Positions 52,808-61,677 of a stretch of DNA of 64,000 nucleotides are shown here, one piece after another. Each line of letters opens with the position of its first letter. Position 1 is the first letter of the stretch. The notes below the pieces were generated by a model. The model saw only the letters and a list, made by a program, of their open reading frames with translations. It ran no database searches and was not told the origin of the DNA. Made by a program: the position numbers and the translations under genes. The stretch spans positions 1 through 64,000 of the forward strand of contig NZ_CABVHQ010000028.1 in NCBI RefSeq assembly GCF_902497895.1, given 5' to 3'. Source of the stretch: Pseudomonas fluorescens (GTDB taxonomy: Bacteria; Pseudomonadota; Gammaproteobacteria; Pseudomonadales; Pseudomonadaceae).

Positions 52808-52907
52808 TGTAGGAGCGAGCTTGCTCGCGAAGGACTCAAGGGCGACGCGTTTATTCAGAAAACACGCGTTATCGTTAACGTCCATCGCGAGCAAGCTCGC
52901 TCCCACA
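52808..52907. repeat. 100-bp REPIN with conserved spacer (inverted copy)
   Basis: Reverse-complement orientation of the unit at 24361 and 30337: spacer reads GGCGACGCGTTTATTCAGAA and CGTTATCGTTAACGTCC. One arm carries TCCCACA instead of TCCTACA. It lies between argJ and the glutathione S-transferase gene. Confidence 0.88.
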
Positions 52908-52945
52908 GGGAATGGCGCGATTCTCCTTATTGAAGGTGTCCGAAC

Positions 52946-53578
52946 ATGAGCTTCCACCTGATCATCGGCGACAAACTCTATTCCTCCTGGTCCCTGCGTG
53001 GCGCCCTGGCGCTGGAGTTGGCAGGAGCGAGCTACACCGAAGAACTGATCAAACTGAATCAGCCTGACACCCATCAGCTGATCCTCAAGCATTCGCCAAC
53101 CGGTAAGGTGCCTTTGCTGAAAACCGAGCACGGGACCATTGCCGACTCGCTGGCAATCGCCGAATACCTGGTCGAACGCTTCCCCGAGGCCGATTTATGG
53201 CCGCGGGACATCGCGGCTCGCGCCCAGGCGCGCTCCGCTTGCGCGCAGATGCACAGCGGTTTTTTCGCGATGCGCGGCAACATGCCGTTCGACCTCAGCC
53301 ACGATGCCCCCTTGTCACCGATGCCGCCTGAAGTGCAGGCTGATATCCAACGCATGCTGGCGCTGTGGGCAGAATGCCGGGCCGCCGCCACTGAACCGGG
53401 ACCGTTCCTGTTCGGTCGAGTGAGCCTCGCGGATGCTTTTTTTGCACCGATTGCGGTGCGTCTGCGGACCTATCAGGTCGTGTTGCCCGCAGTCGACGCG
53501 GCCTATGTTGAAACAATTTACCAATGGCCAGCCTTCAAGGCCTGGCAGAAGGCCGGTTTAGAGGAAATAGTGCGGTGA
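52946..53578 (+). CDS. Glutathione S-transferase family protein
   Basis: 210 residues. Thioredoxin-like N-domain (LIIGDKLYSSWSLRGALALELAG, with the catalytic Ser candidate in SSWS, and GKVPLLKTEHGTIADSLAIAEYL binding glutathione), then an all-helical C-domain (about 90-205). Substrate unknown. Its stop overlaps the GTG start of the next gene (GTGA), so the two are co-translated. Confidence 0.9.
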   Translation: MSFHLIIGDKLYSSWSLRGALALELAGASYTEELIKLNQPDTHQLILKHSPTGKVPLLKTEHGTIADSLAIAEYLVERFPEADLWPRDIAARAQARSACAQMHSGFFAMRGNMPFDLSHDAPLSPMPPEVQADIQRMLALWAECRAAATEPGPFLFGRVSLADAFFAPIAVRLRTYQVVLPAVDAAYVETIYQWPAFKAWQKAGLEEIVR

Positions 53579-54519
53579 AACGAGTTCATGTGGCAGCAGC
53601 CGTTATCCGCGGCGCAGACGGCAAAATCCTCATCGCCCGACGTGCCGATACTCAGCATCAGGGCGGTCTCTGGGAGTTTCCCGGCGGCAAGGTCGAGGCC
53701 GATGAGGCGGTGGAAAAGGCGCTGGCCCGTGAGCTGCAGGAAGAGCTGGGCATTGTGCTCGGCGCCGCGCGGCCATTGATCAAGGTTCAGCATGACTATC
53801 CGGACAAGCAGGTATTGCTGGATGTCTGGGAAGTCTCGGCCTTTACCGGTGAACCTCACGGTGCCGAAGGCCAACCCCTGGCCTGGGTCACGGCGCGGGA
53901 GTTGGGGGGCTATGAGTTCCCGGCCGCCAACCGGCCGATCGTCGCGGCAGCGCGTTTACCCGGGGAATACTTGATCACCCCTGAGGGCCTGGAAACACCG
54001 GCTTTGTTACGGGGTATTCAGAAAGCCATCGCCGGGGGCATCAAGCTGATTCAGCTGCGTGCACCGAATGGCTACGACCCGAAATACCGCGATCTGGCGG
54101 TGGATGCGGCGGGCTTGTGTGCAGGCAAGGCGCAATTGATGCTCAAGGGGCCGTTCGAGTGGCTGGGCGACTTCCCGTCCGCCGGTTGGCACGTGACTGC
54201 CGCGCAATTGCGTAAATACGCCAGCGCCGGTCGACCGGTGCCTGCATCCCGCTGGCTTGCGGCTTCCTGCCATAACGCCGAGGAATTGGCCCTGGCCGAA
54301 GAGATGGGCGTGGACTTCGTCAGCCTGTCGCCGGTTCAGCCTACCCAGACTCATCCAGATGCGCAGCCGTTGGGGTGGGATCAGGCGAGCCGGTTGATCA
54401 GCGGCTTCAACAGACCGGTGTTTCTGCTCGGCGGTGTCGGCCCGGCCGAACGCCAACGTGCCTGGGAAAACGGTGCGCAGGGCGTGGCGGGGATTCGGGC
54501 GTTCTGGCCTGAGGCTTGA
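53575..54519 (+). CDS. Nudix hydrolase fused to ThiE-like domain (MutT/TMP synthase fusion)
   Basis: 314 residues from GTG 53575, preceded by GAGGAAAT. N-domain (1-130) is MutT-like with a full Nudix box, G-x5-E-x7-RE-x2-EE-x-G in GGKVEADEA..RELQEELGI; it would hydrolyse oxidised dGTP. The C-domain (about 140-314) resembles thiamine-phosphate synthase (GIKLIQLRAPNG, AEEMGVDFVSLSPVQPTQTHP, VFLLGGVGPAERQRAWENGAQGVAGI) but lacks some usual pyrophosphate-site residues, so its activity is uncertain. In many pseudomonads this fusion is encoded next to argJ and secA, as here. Confidence 0.88.
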   Translation: MKRVHVAAAVIRGADGKILIARRADTQHQGGLWEFPGGKVEADEAVEKALARELQEELGIVLGAARPLIKVQHDYPDKQVLLDVWEVSAFTGEPHGAEGQPLAWVTARELGGYEFPAANRPIVAAARLPGEYLITPEGLETPALLRGIQKAIAGGIKLIQLRAPNGYDPKYRDLAVDAAGLCAGKAQLMLKGPFEWLGDFPSAGWHVTAAQLRKYASAGRPVPASRWLAASCHNAEELALAEEMGVDFVSLSPVQPTQTHPDAQPLGWDQASRLISGFNRPVFLLGGVGPAERQRAWENGAQGVAGIRAFWPEA

Positions 54520-54544
54520 TTCTGTGGTGTAGCCACTGGCCTCT

Positions 54545-54720
54545 TCGCGAGCAAGCTCGCTCCTACACGTGACCCGTAGCAGCTGCCGAAGGCTGCGTTC
54601 GGCTGCGAAGCAGTCGCAGATCCTGCTTGCGCGGTTTGTCTGGAAACCGCAGTGCCTGATTTTACGACTGCTGCGTCCGAACGCGGCCCGAACCGAACGC
54701 AGGCTTCGCCAGCTGCTACG
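54545..54720. repeat. Composite REP region (CTGATTTTACGAC spacer)
   Basis: A single inverse GAGCGAGCTTGCTCGCGA-type REP (54545-54567) followed by a long REPIN from GTAGCAGCTGCCGAAGGCTG (54575) to GCTTCGCCAGCTGCTAC (54719). The spacer shares GATTTTACGACTGCTGCGTC with the element at 40864. Confidence 0.75.
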
Positions 54721-54728
54721 AGTTCGCT

Positions 54729-55304
54729 CTAGGGCTTCGCCGCCGCCTGCCAAAGAATTTCCGCCACACCCTGACGCCTGGCAATCAAGCGCGCAGCCAC
54801 AAACAGCAAATCCGACAGCCGATTGATATAGGCCAGGCCCACCCCGGCCAGCGGTTCGACGGCATTCAGATGCTGGCAGCGCCGTTCAGCACCACGGGCC
54901 AGGCTGCGGCACACATGGGCCTGGGCAATCAGTGCGGAACCGCCGGGGAGGATGAAATTCTCCAATGGCCCCAGTTCTTCATTCCACAGATCGATAGCCG
55001 CCTCCAGACGTTCGACTTCAGCCGAGTCGAGCGCCTGATACACCGGCATCGCCAACTCGCCCCCCAGGTCGAACAAGCGATGCTGGCAGGGCGCCAGAAC
55101 TTCGACCACCTCGGTCAATCCCGTACACTCACGGCTGTGCTCGGCCAATTCGGCCAGCAACAACCCCAACTGACTGTTCAAGGTATCGACTTCGCCCATG
55201 GCCTCGACCCGCGGGTGATCCTTGGGCACCCGACGTCCGTCGCCCAGGGAGGTGGAGCCTTTGTCGCCGGTGCGTGTGTAAATCTTCGACAAGCGAAAAC
55301 CCAT
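54729..55304 (-). CDS. Cob(I)yrinic acid a,c-diamide adenosyltransferase (PduO type)
   Basis: 191 residues. Adds the adenosyl group to cobalamin. ATP-binding N-terminus KIYTRTGDKGSTSLGDG, central DLGGELA, and the signature HVCRSLARGAERR with LAYINRLSDLLFVAAR at the end. No cobalamin-synthesis gene is adjacent. It follows the histidine kinase? No: the kinase lies just downstream in map order but upstream in transcription, ending 2 bp before this gene's ATG, so both may be one transcript. Confidence 0.9.
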   Translation of the reverse strand: MGFRLSKIYTRTGDKGSTSLGDGRRVPKDHPRVEAMGEVDTLNSQLGLLLAELAEHSRECTGLTEVVEVLAPCQHRLFDLGGELAMPVYQALDSAEVERLEAAIDLWNEELGPLENFILPGGSALIAQAHVCRSLARGAERRCQHLNAVEPLAGVGLAYINRLSDLLFVAARLIARRQGVAEILWQAAAKP

Positions 55305-55306
55305 GC

Positions 55307-57343
55307 TTATCTCTCCAGTTGACTGCGTTCGTGAGAGGCGAGCTGGTTGCCCGCCAATGGCAGGCGCAAGGTAAAACAGGTGCCCTGGCCCGGGGTCGAT
55401 TGCACTTCCATCTGACCCTTGTGGTTATTGGTGATGATGAAATAGGAAACCGACAGACCCAGCCCGGTACCCTGGCCGATTTCCTTGGTGGTGAAGAACG
55501 GTTCGAAGGTTCGTTTGCGCACGCTTTCGCTCATGCCGATACCATTGTCCTCGACCTGGATTTCCGCCCACGGCGAATTCAAGCGGGTGCGCAAAATGAT
55601 TCGCCCCGGCTCACTGTCGTCTTCGCGCTGATGAATGGCCTGGGCGGCGTTTTTCAGCAAGTTGAGCAACACTTGTTCCAATTCGTTGGCGGTGCCCGGA
55701 ACCGGGCCCAGTTGCGGGTCGAACTGGCGCGTAATGGCCTGGCCCTTGAAATCGAATCCGATGGCCAGATCAAAGTCGTTGCTGGCAATCTCCACCGCCT
55801 GATCGATCAACGCCGGCAGGTCGCAAGGCGCCATCTGGCGGTTGCTGCGGCGGCTGAAGCTGAGCATGTGGGTAACGATCTTCGCCGCCCGCGCTCCGGC
55901 CTGTTGGATGCCGTCGAGCAACTGCGGCACTTCGCGGCTTTGCAGGTAGCGGTTGACGGTGTTCAGTTCGATGCCAACCTGCTCGGCGTATTCGAAGTTT
56001 TTCGGCAGGTCGGGTGAGAGTCGACGGCGAATGTTCTGCACGTTGTGCAGGATTGCCCCCAGCGGGTTGTTGATCTCGTGGGCCATGCCGGCCGCGAGGC
56101 CGCCGACCGAGAGCATTTTCTCCGATTGCACCATCATTTCTTCAAGGGACAGGCGCTGGGTGATGTCATCGATACGGATCACCACGCCACGCCCGGCCCC
56201 GCCCATCAAGGGGTAGAAGGTCAGTGCATAATGCCTGGCTTCATCGTCCTTGACCCAGGTGACTCGCTCGATCTTGGCCACCGTGTGCTGCTCGACGGTT
56301 TCCTTGAGTTGCGGCAGGAACTGTTTGAGTGGTTCGAAGGCGAGGAAGATCGGCTGGTTCAAGGCTTCATCCAGCCGGGTTCCGGACAGGGCGCTGGCCT
56401 CCTGATTCCACTGGGTCACGTAGAGCTGTTCATCCAGCGCGATCAATGCCGAGGGCATCGAGTCGATGATGCTGTTGAGGTAGTTCTGGAAACCGGTGAG
56501 TTTTTTCTCGATCTTGCTCCGGACCTGGACTTCCAGCTCCAGCTTGCGATTGGTGTGGCGGGTCTCTTCGGCAAGACCCTGGGCCTGGTCATAGGCCGCC
56601 TGAGAGTCGTCCCGTGCGCGCTTGAGCTGCTGCTCACGGGCTTCGATCCGCGAGAGCATGGTGTTGAACGCTTCGGCGAGGCTGCCGATTTCGTCATGGT
56701 TGCCCCGGGAGGCACGCAATGCGTAGTTCTCCTCGCGGGTGACTTGTCGGGACAGCTCTTCGAGTTGGTGGATCGGGCGGGTGATCAGGCGTTTGATCTG
56801 CTGGGCGATCACCAGCCAGAGCAGCACACTGAAGATCAGAATCCCCAGGCTGGCGGTCAGGGTGCCGGTGTAGAACGCCATCGGCAGTTCGCTGCTGGCC
56901 ACCAGCAGCAAATGCCCCGGCGGCTGCCCGGGACGCGGCAGAGTGATCAGCTGATTGCTGCGAAATTCGGTTATTTGCCAGGCTTCGATATGTCGATAGC
57001 GCTTGGGCAGCTCGAGCGGCTCGCCACTCTGCATCTGGGCCAGGCGCTTGCCTTTGCTGTCATACACCGCTGCTGCGCGTAATGGCGAATAGCTGTTGAG
57101 TTCATTGAGCAGCTTTTCAGCACTTTGCGGCGAATCCAGCGCCTGAGCCGCCAGGTTCGGATTGGAAATCAGCCGGCCGATGGTCTGCAGGGCCTGTGGT
57201 GCCATGCTCTCCTGGGAGATCCAATAGGCGGCGCTGATAAATGTCAGGTTGGCAACCAGTAACACGGTGGTCAGCAGAACCAGCAGGGCCGCGAGGAGTT
57301 TCTGGCCGACCGGCAGGTTTTCAAGGCGCTGGCGCAATGGCAT
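55307..57343 (-). CDS. Orphan sensor histidine kinase (HAMP-PAS-HisKA-HATPase)
   Basis: 678 residues. TM1 15-38, a periplasmic sensor of about 110 residues (CHASE8-like layout), TM2 near 155-180, HAMP, coiled coil, PAS (about 290-400, SIIDSMPSALIALDEQLYVTQWN), H-box GMAHEINNPLG, N-box NLLKNAAQAI, and GTGLGLSVSYFII. The NtrB-like H-box suggests a sigma-54-type partner, but no response regulator gene is nearby. It is followed after 2 bp by the cobalamin adenosyltransferase gene. Confidence 0.88.
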   Translation of the reverse strand: MPLRQRLENLPVGQKLLAALLVLLTTVLLVANLTFISAAYWISQESMAPQALQTIGRLISNPNLAAQALDSPQSAEKLLNELNSYSPLRAAAVYDSKGKRLAQMQSGEPLELPKRYRHIEAWQITEFRSNQLITLPRPGQPPGHLLLVASSELPMAFYTGTLTASLGILIFSVLLWLVIAQQIKRLITRPIHQLEELSRQVTREENYALRASRGNHDEIGSLAEAFNTMLSRIEAREQQLKRARDDSQAAYDQAQGLAEETRHTNRKLELEVQVRSKIEKKLTGFQNYLNSIIDSMPSALIALDEQLYVTQWNQEASALSGTRLDEALNQPIFLAFEPLKQFLPQLKETVEQHTVAKIERVTWVKDDEARHYALTFYPLMGGAGRGVVIRIDDITQRLSLEEMMVQSEKMLSVGGLAAGMAHEINNPLGAILHNVQNIRRRLSPDLPKNFEYAEQVGIELNTVNRYLQSREVPQLLDGIQQAGARAAKIVTHMLSFSRRSNRQMAPCDLPALIDQAVEIASNDFDLAIGFDFKGQAITRQFDPQLGPVPGTANELEQVLLNLLKNAAQAIHQREDDSEPGRIILRTRLNSPWAEIQVEDNGIGMSESVRKRTFEPFFTTKEIGQGTGLGLSVSYFIITNNHKGQMEVQSTPGQGTCFTLRLPLAGNQLASHERSQLER

Positions 57344-57388
57344 CGGGTTCGTCGCTGAAGAGGAACAAGTGGCCAGCGTAGCCGCTGC

Positions 57389-58306
57389 TCAGTCGCTGGG
57401 CAATCCGCGCGTGCGCAGGTGCTCGATCAGTCGCTGTTGCAATTGATTGAGATGGGGCAGGGTCAGTTGATGGCGGGACGCAACCGTGCAGGCATGACCC
57501 AGCAGGTAGCTGATCTCGGTTCTGCGACCATTGGCGACGTCCTGGTACATCGACGAATAGTTGGCAGCCGTGGCCTGAATCACCCGCTCGACTTCGTGTT
57601 GCAGATCCAGCGCCGCTGCCGGCTGGCCACAACGCTCCAGCAATTCGGTCAACTCGGCACAGAGGGTCGCGACCTCGCAGTGATGCTGTTGCAGGTCACC
57701 ATTGCGGCAATCGTGGAGTACGGTGAGCGGATTGATGGCGCAATTGAGCGCGAGTTTTCGCCACAGCCGGGTCACGATATCCGTGCTCCACTCGTGAGCG
57801 ATGCCGCTCAGGCGCAAGTCATCCAGCCAGATGGGCGGGGTAGGGTGGCTGGCGTCACCCAGCCAGGTATAGCCATGACCGGCAAATACCACGCGCCAGT
57901 CGCCCTCGCGAAATGCGCCTTCGGTGCTGGAGGCGAATATGCAGCGCGCCTGCGGGACCCGTGCGGCAACGGCGTCCTGACTGCCGAGGCCGTTCTGCAA
58001 CAGAATCACTTCGGCGTCGGGCGTCAGGCGTGATGCCAGTTGGGCGACGGCTTTTTCCGCGTCGTAGGCCTTGCAGGCAACCAGCAAGCGGGCGATGGGC
58101 CCGGGGCTGTCGAGGGTTTCGCCGGGGATTTCATGGAGCCGGGCCTGGCCTTGCTCCACCAGCGTGAGCCCGCCTGCGGCCTGGTAGGCCTGCAACCGTG
58201 CCTGATCGCGCAGTATCAACCTGACGGGCAAGCCGGCCCGGGCCAGGCGGGTGGCCCACAGGGTGCCGAGGCTGCCTGCGCCGAGAACGTGCCAGGTAGT
58301 CGACAT
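57389..58306 (-). CDS. panE: 2-dehydropantoate 2-reductase (ketopantoate reductase)
   Basis: 305 residues from ATG 58306 (MSTTWHVLGAGSLG); the frame is open to 58396. NADPH-dependent step of pantothenate synthesis. Seen: the Rossmann motif GAGSLGTLWATRL, the catalytic Lys region RLWRKLALNCAINPLT, and SSMYQDVANGRRTEISYLLG near the C-terminus. Divergent from yajQ. Some relatives act on other 2-oxo acids. Confidence 0.88.
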   Translation of the reverse strand: MSTTWHVLGAGSLGTLWATRLARAGLPVRLILRDQARLQAYQAAGGLTLVEQGQARLHEIPGETLDSPGPIARLLVACKAYDAEKAVAQLASRLTPDAEVILLQNGLGSQDAVAARVPQARCIFASSTEGAFREGDWRVVFAGHGYTWLGDASHPTPPIWLDDLRLSGIAHEWSTDIVTRLWRKLALNCAINPLTVLHDCRNGDLQQHHCEVATLCAELTELLERCGQPAAALDLQHEVERVIQATAANYSSMYQDVANGRRTEISYLLGHACTVASRHQLTLPHLNQLQQRLIEHLRTRGLPSD

Positions 58307-58451
58307 CAGCTTTTTTCTCTGTTTGGCAGGCGCATGTGAGGCTCGCAGTGAAGGAGGGGAAAGACCCGTTATAATAAGCCCGCATTTTAACCGCAAGCTT
58401 GGCGTGCTCCATCTCTATTGAGCGACGCCCTTCTAACATTGGAGAAATAAC

Positions 58452-58937
58452 ATGCCGTCGTTCGACGTGGTATCCGAACTGGACAAACACGAAGTCACCA
58501 ACGCGGTCGAGAACGCCGTCAAGGAACTCGACCGTCGTTATGACTTGAAAGGCAAAGGCAGCTTCGAGTTCAAGGAAAAGGACCTGGCCGTCAACATGAC
58601 CGCTGAAGCCGATTTTCAGCTCGAAGCCATGATCGAAATCCTCAAGCTCGCCCTGGTCAAGCGCAAGATTGATGTGCAGTGCCTTGAACTCAAGGACGCT
58701 TATGCTTCCGGCAAACTGATGAAGCAGGAAGCCACCCTCAAGGAAGGCATTGATAAAGAGATGGCGAAAAAGATCGTTGCTCACGTCAAGGACGCCAAAC
58801 TCAAGGTGCAGGCGGCCATTCAGGGTGAGCAGGTACGAATCACCGGCAAGAAGCGCGACGACTTGCAGGACGCGATTGCCGCACTGCGCGCCAAGGACTT
58901 CGGCCTGCCGCTGCAGTTCAACAATTTCCGCGACTAG
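58452..58937 (+). CDS. YajQ family nucleotide-binding protein
   Basis: 161 residues, preceded by TTGGAGAAAT. Two ferredoxin-like lobes: MPSFDVVSELDKHEVTNAVENAVKELDRRYDLKG and the ending RITGKKRDDLQDAIAALRAKDFGLPLQFNNFRD are hallmarks. Orthologues bind c-di-GMP in Xanthomonas and nucleic acids elsewhere. The last base of its stop codon is the first base of a 156-bp palindromic element. Confidence 0.93.
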   Translation: MPSFDVVSELDKHEVTNAVENAVKELDRRYDLKGKGSFEFKEKDLAVNMTAEADFQLEAMIEILKLALVKRKIDVQCLELKDAYASGKLMKQEATLKEGIDKEMAKKIVAHVKDAKLKVQAAIQGEQVRITGKKRDDLQDAIAALRAKDFGLPLQFNNFRD

Positions 58938-59092
58938 TGGCCTGTGTGGCTAGTTCGTTAGCTCAAATTCGGATGCCAGAAGTCCATAGCCAAGGCGCTG
59001 TGACGAGTCATAGCCCGCTATGGCGAGGAACAGCAACGCAGGATATGGGCTCGGCAACGAAGTTGACTAACAGAACTAGCCACACAGGCCAC
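58937..59092. repeat. 156-bp palindromic, MITE-like element
   Basis: A perfect 20-bp inverted repeat GTGGCCTGTGTGGCTAGTTC at both ends (58937-58956, 59073-59092) continues inward as an imperfect palindrome (GTTAG.TCAA, TTCG..GCC, CCATA, CATAGC) to a loop near 59012-59019. It resembles neither the REP families in this window nor a terminator. No target-site duplication is evident. Confidence 0.75.
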
Positions 59093-59230
59093 CAGTCGGC
59101 GTTCCGGGAACCTCTTGGCGTTATCGGCGTCCGAGACCCGTTGAATGGCAGAATCGATTGAATTCGACTGGTTTCAATCGTTCTGCTGGTCGGTATTGCG
59201 AGCCGGGCACCCGGTAATCAGGAGAGAAAG

Positions 59231-60070
59231 ATGGATTTGAATGCGCAAGTGGACAACCTGGTCAAGGCGTCCCAGGCCTGGATTCCGATGATCATGGAAT
59301 ACGGCAGCCGTGTGCTGCTGGCGGTCATCACCCTGGCCATCGGTTGGTGGCTGATTAACAGCCTGACCCATAAAGTTGGCCGATTGCTGGCTATGCGCAA
59401 CGCCGATCAGGCCTTGCAGGGGTTTATCAGCAGCCTGGCGAACATCATTCTCAAGGTGCTGCTGATTGTCAGCGTGGCCTCGATGATCGGTGTCGAAACC
59501 ACCTCCTTCGTCGCGGCGATCGGTGCGGCCGGCCTGGCGATTGGCCTGGCGTTGCAAGGCAGCCTGGCGAACTTCGCCGGCGGCGTGCTGATTCTGCTGT
59601 TCCGGCCATTTCGCATTGGCGACTGGATCGAAGCGCAGGGCGTCAGCGGTACGGTCGACAGCATTCAGATCTTCCATACCGTGCTGCGTACCGGCGACAA
59701 CAAGACGGTCATCGTGCCCAACGGCAATCTGTCGAACGGCATCATCACCAACTACAACCGTCAGGCGACCCGCAAGGTAGTCTTTGATGTAGGCGTCGAT
59801 TACGAGGCCGATCTGCAAAAGGCTCGTGAAGTCCTGCTTGAACTGGCCAAGGATGAGCGCGTGCTGGCCGAGCCGGCACCGGAGGCGGTGATTTCGACCC
59901 TGGGTGACAGTTCGATTACGGTTTCCCTGCGAGTCTGGGTCAAGACCGCGGATTACTGGAATGTGATGTTCATGTTCAATGAGCAATCCCGTGACCGGTT
60001 GAAAGCCGCAGGTATCGATATTCCGTTTCCACAGCGAGTGATTCGGGTGGTTCAGGAAGCTGCTGTGTAG
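59231..60070 (+). CDS. mscS: Small-conductance mechanosensitive channel MscS
   Basis: 279 residues, close to E. coli MscS (286). Three membrane helices; the pore helix TM3 holds the Gly/Ala pattern VAAIGAAGLAIGLALQGSLANFAGGVLIL, followed by FRPFRIGDWIEAQGVSGTVDSI of the beta domain and the cytoplasmic cage. GAGAGAAAG precedes the ATG. It opens on hypo-osmotic shock to release solutes. Confidence 0.94.
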   Translation: MDLNAQVDNLVKASQAWIPMIMEYGSRVLLAVITLAIGWWLINSLTHKVGRLLAMRNADQALQGFISSLANIILKVLLIVSVASMIGVETTSFVAAIGAAGLAIGLALQGSLANFAGGVLILLFRPFRIGDWIEAQGVSGTVDSIQIFHTVLRTGDNKTVIVPNGNLSNGIITNYNRQATRKVVFDVGVDYEADLQKAREVLLELAKDERVLAEPAPEAVISTLGDSSITVSLRVWVKTADYWNVMFMFNEQSRDRLKAAGIDIPFPQRVIRVVQEAAV

Positions 60071-60396
60071 CGAGGTTGTTTTACTTGGCTGTTCGGTCAA
60101 GTGACGGCAGTGAGCTCAAGGGGCGATGAGCCTCTTGAGTGTTTTCCCCTCTGGTATTGTTTTTTCAATGCAAAGCACTTTGGGTTTGGTGATGCCAAGC
60201 ATGAAGTGTGCACGGGATAGTTGTTGTGGGAAGGGTAGAGGTCTGGATTTTTTATATCTGTTAGTTGGTTAGCTTGCTATCTATTTTTTACGTGATAAAG
60301 CTGTAACGTAGCCGCAATAAAAAACCGCCCACCTGAATCAGGTGAGCGGTTTTTTGTTAGAGCAGAGCTCTAAGACGCTATCGAATTACAGCTGAA
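60071..60396. other. Gap between mscS and the porin gene (326 bp)
   Basis: Contains an AT-rich middle part (60230-60300) and, at its end, the porin terminator. No convincing ORF. An unannotated RNA ending at the terminator from the plus strand is possible because the hairpin has T-runs in both directions. Confidence 0.35.
60319..60355 (-). terminator. Terminator of the porin gene
   Basis: ACCGCCCACCTGAATCAGGTGAGCGGT with A- and T-runs on either side (one C-A mismatch in the stem), 41 bp past the porin stop codon on the minus strand. Confidence 0.85.
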
Positions 60397-61677
60397 TTAC
60401 AAGATGCTCAGCGGGTATTCGACGATCAGACGAGTGTCGTTGACGTCAGCGTTGTAATTAGCGTTCTGAACACCGTTAGCACGATAAGCGGAGAAACGGA
60501 AGCGGAACGAAAGATCCTTGGCCGGACCTTCCTGCAGTACATATTTGGTTTCGAAGTTGACTTCGGTTTCCTGACCTTCTTCGCCAGTACCCCAGTCGAT
60601 GTTGTCACCTTTGACGTAACGGGTCATGAAGCTCAGGCCAGGAACGCCGTAGGATTTCATGTTCAGGTCGTAACGCGCCTGCCAGGAGCGCTCATCCTTG
60701 CTGTTAAAGTCGGAGATCTGGATGGAGTTGGCTAGGAAGATAGTACCGTTACCGTCTACGCCGTAGACATAACCCGCATCGCCAGTGGCGCGTTGGTGAG
60801 CGACGGTGAACTTGTGCGCGCCCAGGCTGTAGGCTGCTGCAAGGCTCCAGATTTTGTTGTCGGCTTCGCCAGACAGTTCCCGGCCATCGCCTTCGGTGTT
60901 GTAGCCGTTGAAGTCGAAGTTCAGGGACTGGGTATCTGCGATCGGCAGGGTGTAGTTCAGGTTGATGTATTGCTTCTTGAAGTGGTCTTCAACGTCGGAA
61001 GCAGCGATGGCGCCCAAGAAGTTGTCGGTGAACTGATAACTAGCGCCAGCAATGTTGGCCGAGGTCAAGCCTGTGCCGCCGTTGATGCTGTCACGGCCCA
61101 TACCGGTTTGCGAGCTCAGGGCAGTGAAGCGACCAGCACTTAGTTCAAGGCCTTCGATTTCCTTGCTGGTGATCAAGGTGCCGGTAGCGACTTCAGGCAG
61201 CAAACGGCTGTCGTCAGTGGAGAAAACCGGGCTTGCAACAAACTGGTTGCCGTATTTCAGAACGGTGTCAGACAGGCGCAATTTTACAGCACCGCCAGCG
61301 CGGGACTGGTCTTTTTCCGGGTTGCCATCGCTGTCATTGGCGAACAAGCCGTTACCGCGATGACCCGAGCCGCCGTCAAGCTTGACGGTGCCGCCTGCGA
61401 ATGCATCCACACCGAAGCCTACGGTGCCTTGGGTGAAGCCGGATTCGAAGGTGAGCAGTTCGCTCAGACCTGTGTCCTGACGGTAGCCGGCGGTTCCCGA
61501 CGTTGGGTTGCTGGCGCCGTTCCTGAAATCGCGGTTCATGTACTCCATACGAGTCTTGGCGACCAGGCTGCTGTCTTCAACAAAGCCTTTGGATTCGCCT
61601 TGGGAGGACGCGATTGCGAACTGCGAGGTGCCTGCTGAAACAGCCAGTGCGATCATGCTCCACTTCATCACGCGCAT
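60397..61677 (-). CDS. OprD-family outer membrane porin
   Basis: 426 residues from ATG 61677, nine bases after AAAGGAG. Signal peptide MRVMKWSMIALAVSAGTSQFAIA, then FVEDSSLVAKTRMEYMNRDFRNG, the usual OprD beginning, a beta-barrel body with YNTEGDGRELSG and the family end RLIVEYPLSIL. It forms a substrate-selective channel for amino acids or organic acids. An ArgR-like site upstream suggests arginine-linked control. Which OprD subgroup (OprD, OprE, OprQ) it belongs to I cannot say. Confidence 0.92.
   Translation of the reverse strand: MRVMKWSMIALAVSAGTSQFAIASSQGESKGFVEDSSLVAKTRMEYMNRDFRNGASNPTSGTAGYRQDTGLSELLTFESGFTQGTVGFGVDAFAGGTVKLDGGSGHRGNGLFANDSDGNPEKDQSRAGGAVKLRLSDTVLKYGNQFVASPVFSTDDSRLLPEVATGTLITSKEIEGLELSAGRFTALSSQTGMGRDSINGGTGLTSANIAGASYQFTDNFLGAIAASDVEDHFKKQYINLNYTLPIADTQSLNFDFNGYNTEGDGRELSGEADNKIWSLAAAYSLGAHKFTVAHQRATGDAGYVYGVDGNGTIFLANSIQISDFNSKDERSWQARYDLNMKSYGVPGLSFMTRYVKGDNIDWGTGEEGQETEVNFETKYVLQEGPAKDLSFRFRFSAYRANGVQNANYNADVNDTRLIVEYPLSIL

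Noticed and set aside
58937..59092. Transcription terminator after yajQ
   Set aside because: The inverted repeat is far too long and has no U-run; it is better described as a palindromic element.
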